NCBI GenBank assembly: GCA_900539525.1
Contig: UQCM01000019.1
Span: 1 to 44,574 of the forward strand
Direction of reading: 5' to 3'
DNA: 44,574 nt
Origin: an uncultured Blautia sp.
GTDB lineage: Bacteria > Bacillota > Clostridia > Lachnospirales > Lachnospiraceae
The notes under the pieces were generated by a model. That model was not told the DNA's origin. It searched no databases and worked only from the letters and a program-made list of their open reading frames with translations. This document shows, one piece after another, positions 40,557 through 44,574 of the stretch (position 1 is the stretch's first letter; each line of letters begins with the position of its first letter). Made by a program: the position numbers and the translations under genes.

Positions 40557-42781
40557 AGGATATCGTTAATATCCGACTTCAGCACATCTGCCTTCGGACC
40601 GTAGACCGCCTGGATACCGTTGTCCTTTTTCAGCAGTCCCAGTGCCCCTTCCGCCTTCCATGCGGGAAGCTCTGCCACCAGCTCCGGATTCTTTACTGTC
40701 ACACGAAGCCTTGTCATGCAGGCATCCACGAGAGTGATATTCTCTCTGCCGCCAAGAAGTGCAATGATTCTCTCTGCCTGTCCACTGCCTTTTCCAGAGC
40801 CTGATGCACCTGAGCCTGCAGACTCTTCCTCTGCACCGTCATCCGTATAATTTCCCAGACGTCCCGGTGTGGCGAACTTGAATTTTCCGATCATAAAGTA
40901 TGCGACAAAATATCCGATCGCAAAGAATGCAACAACACAGATCACAAAATGAATGATATCTCCTGTCAGTCCCGCTTTTACAGACATCGGGATTCTCGTG
41001 ATAAACTCCAGATTTCCAAAGGAGTGCAGACGCAGATCCCAGATACCAGCCATGGCAAAGGCACATCCCTGCAGCACTGCATATACCAGATACAGCGGCA
41101 GAGCGCAGAACATAAACATGAACTCTAACGGCTCTGTTACACCTGTCAGGAATACTGCCAGAACAGTTGACAGGAACATGGATTTATATTTTTTACGTTT
41201 ATCCAGATCAACTCTGCGGTACATCGCCAGAGCAATACCCAGAAGAAGTCCGGTAGCGCCGATCATCTGTCCGACCTTGAAGCGTGCCGGTGTTACGGTT
41301 GTCAGAAGATTGGTGTAGGATGCCATATCGCCTGCATCCTTGAAATTGATCAGGTCAGTTACCCATGCCAGCCACAGCGGATCCTGTCCAAATACCTGTG
41401 CCCCTGCGCTGATACCTGTCTGAATCGTATAGGTTCCGCCAAAGGATGTGTAGTTCATCGGAATCGTCAGCATATGGTGCAGACCGAACGGAAGAAGCAG
41501 ACGCTCCAGTGTTCCGTATACGAACGGTGCCAGTATCGGTGAAGTGGAAGAAGAGTTTGCGATCCACACACCAAAGGAATTGATCCCTGTCTGAACAACC
41601 GGCCATACGATCGACAGAACAAGTGAAATAATCACAGACCACAGGATAACAACTAATGGTACAAAACGCTTTCCATTAAAGAAAGATAATGCATCGGGAA
41701 GCTTCCGGTAATTGTAATATTTATTGTACACCATACCTCCGACAAATCCCGCAATGATTCCCACGAAGACACCCATGTTAAGTGCCGGTGCTCCCAGAAC
41801 CGATGTAAAATAGCCATTTACAAGAATTTCCTGTCCGAACAGGGTATAGGTGACTGCATTCGGATCTGCCAGCATAGCATCGGTCACACCGAAAACAGCT
41901 CCCGTGATACGGTTGATCAGAATAAACGCAATCACTGCCGCAAACGCGCCGCCCGCACGTTCCTTTGCCCAGGAACCGCCGATCGCTGCCGCAAACAGGA
42001 TATGCAGGTTACTGATGATCGCCCATCCGATGTTCTCCATGGTGCTTCCTGCCATCAGGATCAGATGCAGATCTGCGCCTGCCATCTGAACCAGCTTTCC
42101 AAGACTGATCATCAGACCGGCGGCAGGCATAACAGCGATTACCACCATCAGCACTTTTCCAAGCTTCTGCAGAAAATCAAAATTCAGGGCAAATTTTTTC
42201 TTTTTCGTCTCTTTTGTATCTGCCTTGATCTTTTCCTCTGTCTTTGTTTCAGTCTTCGCTTCTGTCTTCTCTGCCCCGGCCTTCTTTTCTTCTTCCGGTG
42301 CGCATTCATCCAGTACTGTCATCAGCGTCGATTTACCTGCCTTCATCTCACCTTCTCCACAATTCAGGCTTTTTCCATCCAGGCCGTCACAGATCAGCAC
42401 CGGGGTGACCGGATTGATGTTTTTCTGTTTCAGAAACTCCAGATCCACCTCTGCCACCAGATCTCCTGCTTTTACTTTGTCTCCGACCTTTACATGGCTT
42501 TTAAAGCATTCCCCTTTCAGCGATACCGTCTCCAGTCCGATATGAACCAGGATCTCCAGCCCTGACTCTGTGCTGAAACCGTAGGCATGAAGTGTATCCG
42601 CCACAGATACCACCTCGCCGTCTACCGGACTTACGATCTTTCCATCCTTCGGAATCACAGCCATTCCGTCACCGAGGATCTTCTCTGAAAACACCGGATC
42701 CGGCACTGTTTCCAGCTTCACTGCCTGTCCCGTTGCCGGTGATACGATCGAAATCCCCATACAAGCATCTTCGTTCTTCAT
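40553..42781 (-). CDS. PTS transporter EIIA-EIIC-EIIB, glucose/maltose type
   Basis: A 742-residue membrane protein that imports and phosphorylates a glucose-family sugar. The EIIA domain is N-terminal (about 8-135), with the phosphorylated His80 in LEILVHIGLETV and the supporting His65. A Lys/Glu/Thr-rich linker (about 150-185) leads to the EIIC domain (about 190-600, roughly ten helices). The C-terminal EIIB domain holds the phosphocysteine in VDACMTRLRV (Cys688). The start at 42781 follows GGGAGG. The operon with malQ and the LacI gene points to maltose or another alpha-glucoside; this is inference. EIIA at the N-terminus is a less common order. Confidence 0.93.
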   Translation of the reverse strand: MKNEDACMGISIVSPATGQAVKLETVPDPVFSEKILGDGMAVIPKDGKIVSPVDGEVVSVADTLHAYGFSTESGLEILVHIGLETVSLKGECFKSHVKVGDKVKAGDLVAEVDLEFLKQKNINPVTPVLICDGLDGKSLNCGEGEMKAGKSTLMTVLDECAPEEEKKAGAEKTEAKTETKTEEKIKADTKETKKKKFALNFDFLQKLGKVLMVVIAVMPAAGLMISLGKLVQMAGADLHLILMAGSTMENIGWAIISNLHILFAAAIGGSWAKERAGGAFAAVIAFILINRITGAVFGVTDAMLADPNAVTYTLFGQEILVNGYFTSVLGAPALNMGVFVGIIAGFVGGMVYNKYYNYRKLPDALSFFNGKRFVPLVVILWSVIISLVLSIVWPVVQTGINSFGVWIANSSSTSPILAPFVYGTLERLLLPFGLHHMLTIPMNYTSFGGTYTIQTGISAGAQVFGQDPLWLAWVTDLINFKDAGDMASYTNLLTTVTPARFKVGQMIGATGLLLGIALAMYRRVDLDKRKKYKSMFLSTVLAVFLTGVTEPLEFMFMFCALPLYLVYAVLQGCAFAMAGIWDLRLHSFGNLEFITRIPMSVKAGLTGDIIHFVICVVAFFAIGYFVAYFMIGKFKFATPGRLGNYTDDGAEEESAGSGASGSGKGSGQAERIIALLGGRENITLVDACMTRLRVTVKNPELVAELPAWKAEGALGLLKKDNGIQAVYGPKADVLKSDINDIL

Positions 42782-42918
42782 CTTATAGACCTCCCTTTTT
42801 TCGCCATTTTCTGGCATCTTTTGTTTCTCTCTGTTTTTCTCTTTTCCTGTCAGACCCCTGTTGTACTCCAGAGTTTTTCTCCGCGTGCAACTTCTGTCGT
42901 TTCTGTTTGCATATATTG

Positions 42919-42932
42919 TGCAATCGCTTGCA
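42919..42932. promoter_or_regulatory. LacI-type operator at the PTS start site
   Basis: TGCAATCGCTTGCA is an inverted repeat of TGCAA half sites around a CG centre, as LacI-family proteins prefer. It overlaps the predicted transcription start. Confidence 0.6.
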
Positions 42933-42935
42933 TTA

Positions 42936-42964
42936 AATATAGCCTGTTTGCACCGGGTTTGCAA
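42936..42964 (-). promoter_or_regulatory. Promoter of the PTS-EEP-malQ operon
   Basis: Minus strand TTGCAA, 17-nt spacer, TATATT. A second TGCA-N7-TGCA site (42949-42963) covers the -35 and spacer. Confidence 0.65.
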
Positions 42965-43088
42965 GCTGTTTTTGCACACAAAAGACCTTTTCTCTGTTTT
43001 TCACAAGTTTGTTTCTCCATTTTTATATAGTTTTACCATAATCTTCCTCTGTTTTGCATATTTTGAAGCAATTTAAACGCTCAGTTTT

Positions 43089-43102
43089 TGCATGGAATTG
43101 CA
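43089..43102. promoter_or_regulatory. Second operator-like site near the regulator promoter
   Basis: TGCATGGAATTGCA repeats the TGCA-N6-TGCA spacing of the PTS operator and lies 8 nt upstream of the -35 box, which would fit autoregulation. Confidence 0.4.
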
Positions 43103-43110
43103 TGCAGGAG

Positions 43111-43139
43111 TTGACTTATCGTTGCATATATTTTAAAAT
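43111..43139 (+). promoter_or_regulatory. Promoter of the LacI-family gene
   Basis: TTGACT, 17-nt spacer, TAAAAT, about 270 nt upstream of the start codon. A 182-bp insertion lies between. Confidence 0.6.
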
Positions 43140-43200
43140 AATGGTAACTTTCAGAGCCATACATGAAAATCATGATCTTTTGACCCTGGCATCATATTAA

Positions 43201-43382
43201 GAGCCAGGGGACAAATGAGCCTTTCGTCGATTTTTCCGTGCTTCGCACTCCCAAAATCGACGAAAACATTCGCAATCCGCTCATTTTTCTTTGAAAAATG
43301 GCTACTTGCTCATGTTTTGCGGGACCCATAGACATAAAAATACATGCAAGCATGTATTTTATGTCCATTTGTCCCTTGGCTC
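43201..43382. mobile_element. 182-bp MITE-like insertion with target duplication
   Basis: Terminal inverted repeats GAGCCAGGGGACAAAT and ATTTGTCCCTTGGCTC are flanked by ATATTAA on both sides (43194-43200 and 43383-43389), a 7-bp direct repeat consistent with insertion. It carries no protein gene. Inside are the shared hairpin (43225-43262), the segment matching 13388-13503, and the palindrome ACATGCAAGCATGT near the right end. Confidence 0.75.
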
Positions 43383-43411
43383 ATATTAACTATAGAACAG
43401 GAGGCATTAAA

Positions 43412-44449
43412 ATGGCTGTTACGATCAAAGACGTTGCTGCGCTTGCAGGCGTTTCTCCTTCCACCGTGTCCCGGACCTGCAAGGACAATCCCTCGATCAG
43501 TGAGGAAACAAAAGAAAAGGTACGGCGTGCCATGGCAAGACTTGGATATGAGCCCAATTTTCAGGCAAGTAATCTGGCTACCCAGAATTCCCGCACGATC
43601 GGTATCATTCTGCCCTCCTCCGCAAAGGAAGCCTATGAAAATTCCTTCTATCTGGAGGTCATCCGCGGCATCAGCCAGTTCTGCAACCAGCGGCAGTATA
43701 TGAGCACCATCATCACCGGACAGAATGAAGAGGAAATTCTCCACGCCGTCCAGTCCATGACCCGCAGCGGTAAGGTAGATGGTTTTATCATCCTTTACTC
43801 CAGACACCAGGATCCTGTGATCGATTATCTCTATAATGAAGGTCTGCTCTACGTACTGGTGGGAAAAGCCAGCCAGTTCGCAAATCAGACCATCTATATC
43901 GATACCGACAACCAGCTTGCCGGCCGCGAAGCCACCGAATATCTTTGCAGCCTTGGACACCGGAAGATTGCCTATATCGGAAGTGACACCCGCCATCTGT
44001 TTTCTGCCGACCGCAAGGCCGGATACCTGCTGGCCCTGGCGGAAGCCGGGATCCCCCGGAACCCGGAATACTGTATCGAGATCCGCTCGCTCTTATCCGA
44101 TGACAGTCGACTCATCTATGAGCTGCTCGCAAAAGAAGACCGCCCTACGGGAGTTATCGTCAGCGACGATATCCTTGCCCTCGTACTGGAGCGCGCCTGT
44201 CTGGAATACGGACTCTCGATCCCGGACGATCTTTCCATTGTTTCCTTTAATAATTCTCTGCTCGCCAGACTCACCTCGCCTCAGCTCACCTCGATCGACG
44301 TAAACTCGCTGCAGCTCGGGATCGAGGCGGCATCGCAGGCGATCAACCATATCGAGAACCCGAATCTTCTTGCCACGAAGATCATTGTCCCGCATCATAT
44401 CGTAGTGCGGGACAGCTGCAGGAATATTTCAGGAGAATTAACTATATAA
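43412..44449 (+). CDS. LacI-family transcriptional regulator (MalR-like)
   Basis: A 345-residue repressor. The N-terminal helix-turn-helix (MAVTIKDVAALAGVSPSTVSR) and hinge (LGYEPNFQASNLATQ) are classical. The periplasmic-binding-protein-like sugar domain follows (about 60-335), with RTIGIILPSS, GHRKIAYIG and a C-terminal PQLTSIDVNSLQLG segment. The start at 43412 has AGGAGG upstream; a longer frame from 43298 runs through the inserted repeat and is rejected. It is divergent from the PTS operon, whose promoter carries a matching operator, so it probably represses that operon in the absence of its alpha-glucoside. Confidence 0.93.
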   Translation: MAVTIKDVAALAGVSPSTVSRTCKDNPSISEETKEKVRRAMARLGYEPNFQASNLATQNSRTIGIILPSSAKEAYENSFYLEVIRGISQFCNQRQYMSTIITGQNEEEILHAVQSMTRSGKVDGFIILYSRHQDPVIDYLYNEGLLYVLVGKASQFANQTIYIDTDNQLAGREATEYLCSLGHRKIAYIGSDTRHLFSADRKAGYLLALAEAGIPRNPEYCIEIRSLLSDDSRLIYELLAKEDRPTGVIVSDDILALVLERACLEYGLSIPDDLSIVSFNNSLLARLTSPQLTSIDVNSLQLGIEAASQAINHIENPNLLATKIIVPHHIVVRDSCRNISGELTI

Positions 44450-44454
44450 AAATA

Positions 44455-44510
44455 GAGAGAAGAAACGGGTACCGGAGAAATTTCCGGCACCCGTTTCTTC
44501 TCTTATTCTT
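44455..44510 (+). terminator. Terminator of the LacI-family gene
   Basis: GAGAAGAAACGGGT and ACCCGTTTCTTCTC arms with an inner CCGG/CCGG helix, then TTATTCTT. Confidence 0.85.
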
Positions 44511-44518
44511 CCTATCAC

Positions 44519-44574
44519 AGTAACAGTTCAGAGTCCATTCGCAAAATCGCCTCTGCGAGGCTTTCCTTTTGCTC
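44519..44574. repeat. Truncated short repeat at the window edge
   Basis: The segment beginning AGTAACAGTTCAGAGTCC and containing CGCCTCTGCGAGGC matches the reverse complement of 9713-9778. As there, it directly follows a terminator. Confidence 0.7.

Noticed and set aside
43298..43411. N-terminal extension of the LacI-family protein
   Set aside because: The extension is translated repeat DNA; the ATG at 43412 has AGGAGG and the family's normal N-terminus.
37972..44449. Whole maltose region considered as recently transferred DNA
   Set aside because: No integrase, tRNA attachment site or change in composition is visible; only short repeats are present.

Overview
The window looks like a chromosomal segment of a gut Lachnospiraceae bacterium (Firmicutes, Clostridia; the Mediterraneibacter/Ruminococcus gnavus/Blautia neighbourhood is most likely, but this is inferred from gene style and not proven). 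Evidence is the low-to-moderate GC content, strong AGGAGG ribosome binding sites, consensus sigma-A promoters, secreted multidomain glycosidases for host or plant glycans, a clostridial-type Tad pilus locus, MecA, and many short interspersed repeats. No rRNA, tRNA, CRISPR array, prophage or transposase gene was seen.

Layout. (1) 94-4164: a large secreted GH29 alpha-L-fucosidase with an unusually long upstream region (five direct repeats, a terminator-like hairpin, a distal promoter). (2) 4805-8371: a minus-strand operon of pyrimidine-nucleoside phosphorylase, CBS/DRTGG-type manganese pyrophosphatase and a flavin reductase-like protein. (3) 8691-14834: separate housekeeping or accessory genes (S1-domain protein, CobO, PfoR-like membrane protein, a serine beta-lactamase-like protein, a soluble histidine kinase, a rhomboid protease). 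(4) 14973-25355: an eleven-gene minus-strand Tad/Flp pilus operon driven by a perfect-consensus promoter, running A24 peptidase, TadZ, TadA, TadB, TadC, Flp pilin, DUF5702 protein, TadE-like protein with Cys/His modules, second A24 peptidase, second TadE-like protein, FHA protein. (5) 25846-26598: mecA, preceded by a candidate small RNA. (6) 26703-32110: an alpha-galactoside locus (AraC regulator, GPH symporter, GH36 alpha-galactosidase, YczE-type membrane protein). (7) 32244-37758: a giant secreted GH20 enzyme, a DUF1858 redox protein and a 2[4Fe-4S] ferredoxin. (8) 37972-44449: a probable maltose/alpha-glucoside locus (LacI regulator divergent from a PTS EIIABC, then an EEP-family protein and MalQ).

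How it works together: the fucosidase, GH20, GH36 and maltose genes make a glycan-foraging set, with secreted enzymes trimming host or plant glycans and intracellular enzymes and transporters handling the oligosaccharides. The Tad pilus would provide attachment.

The most unusual content is non-coding. Several families of short repeats sit at gene ends and promoters. One has a two-helix hairpin kept in three copies with compensatory base changes. One copy is a 182-bp insertion with terminal inverted repeats and a target duplication between the LacI-gene promoter and its coding region. Another copy supplies the last residues and stop codon of the beta-lactamase-like protein. There is also a 36-bp triplication of the tadB/tadC junction, a promoter-plus-terminator small RNA candidate beside mecA, and a promoter with 11-bp phased repeats that has no gene behind it.
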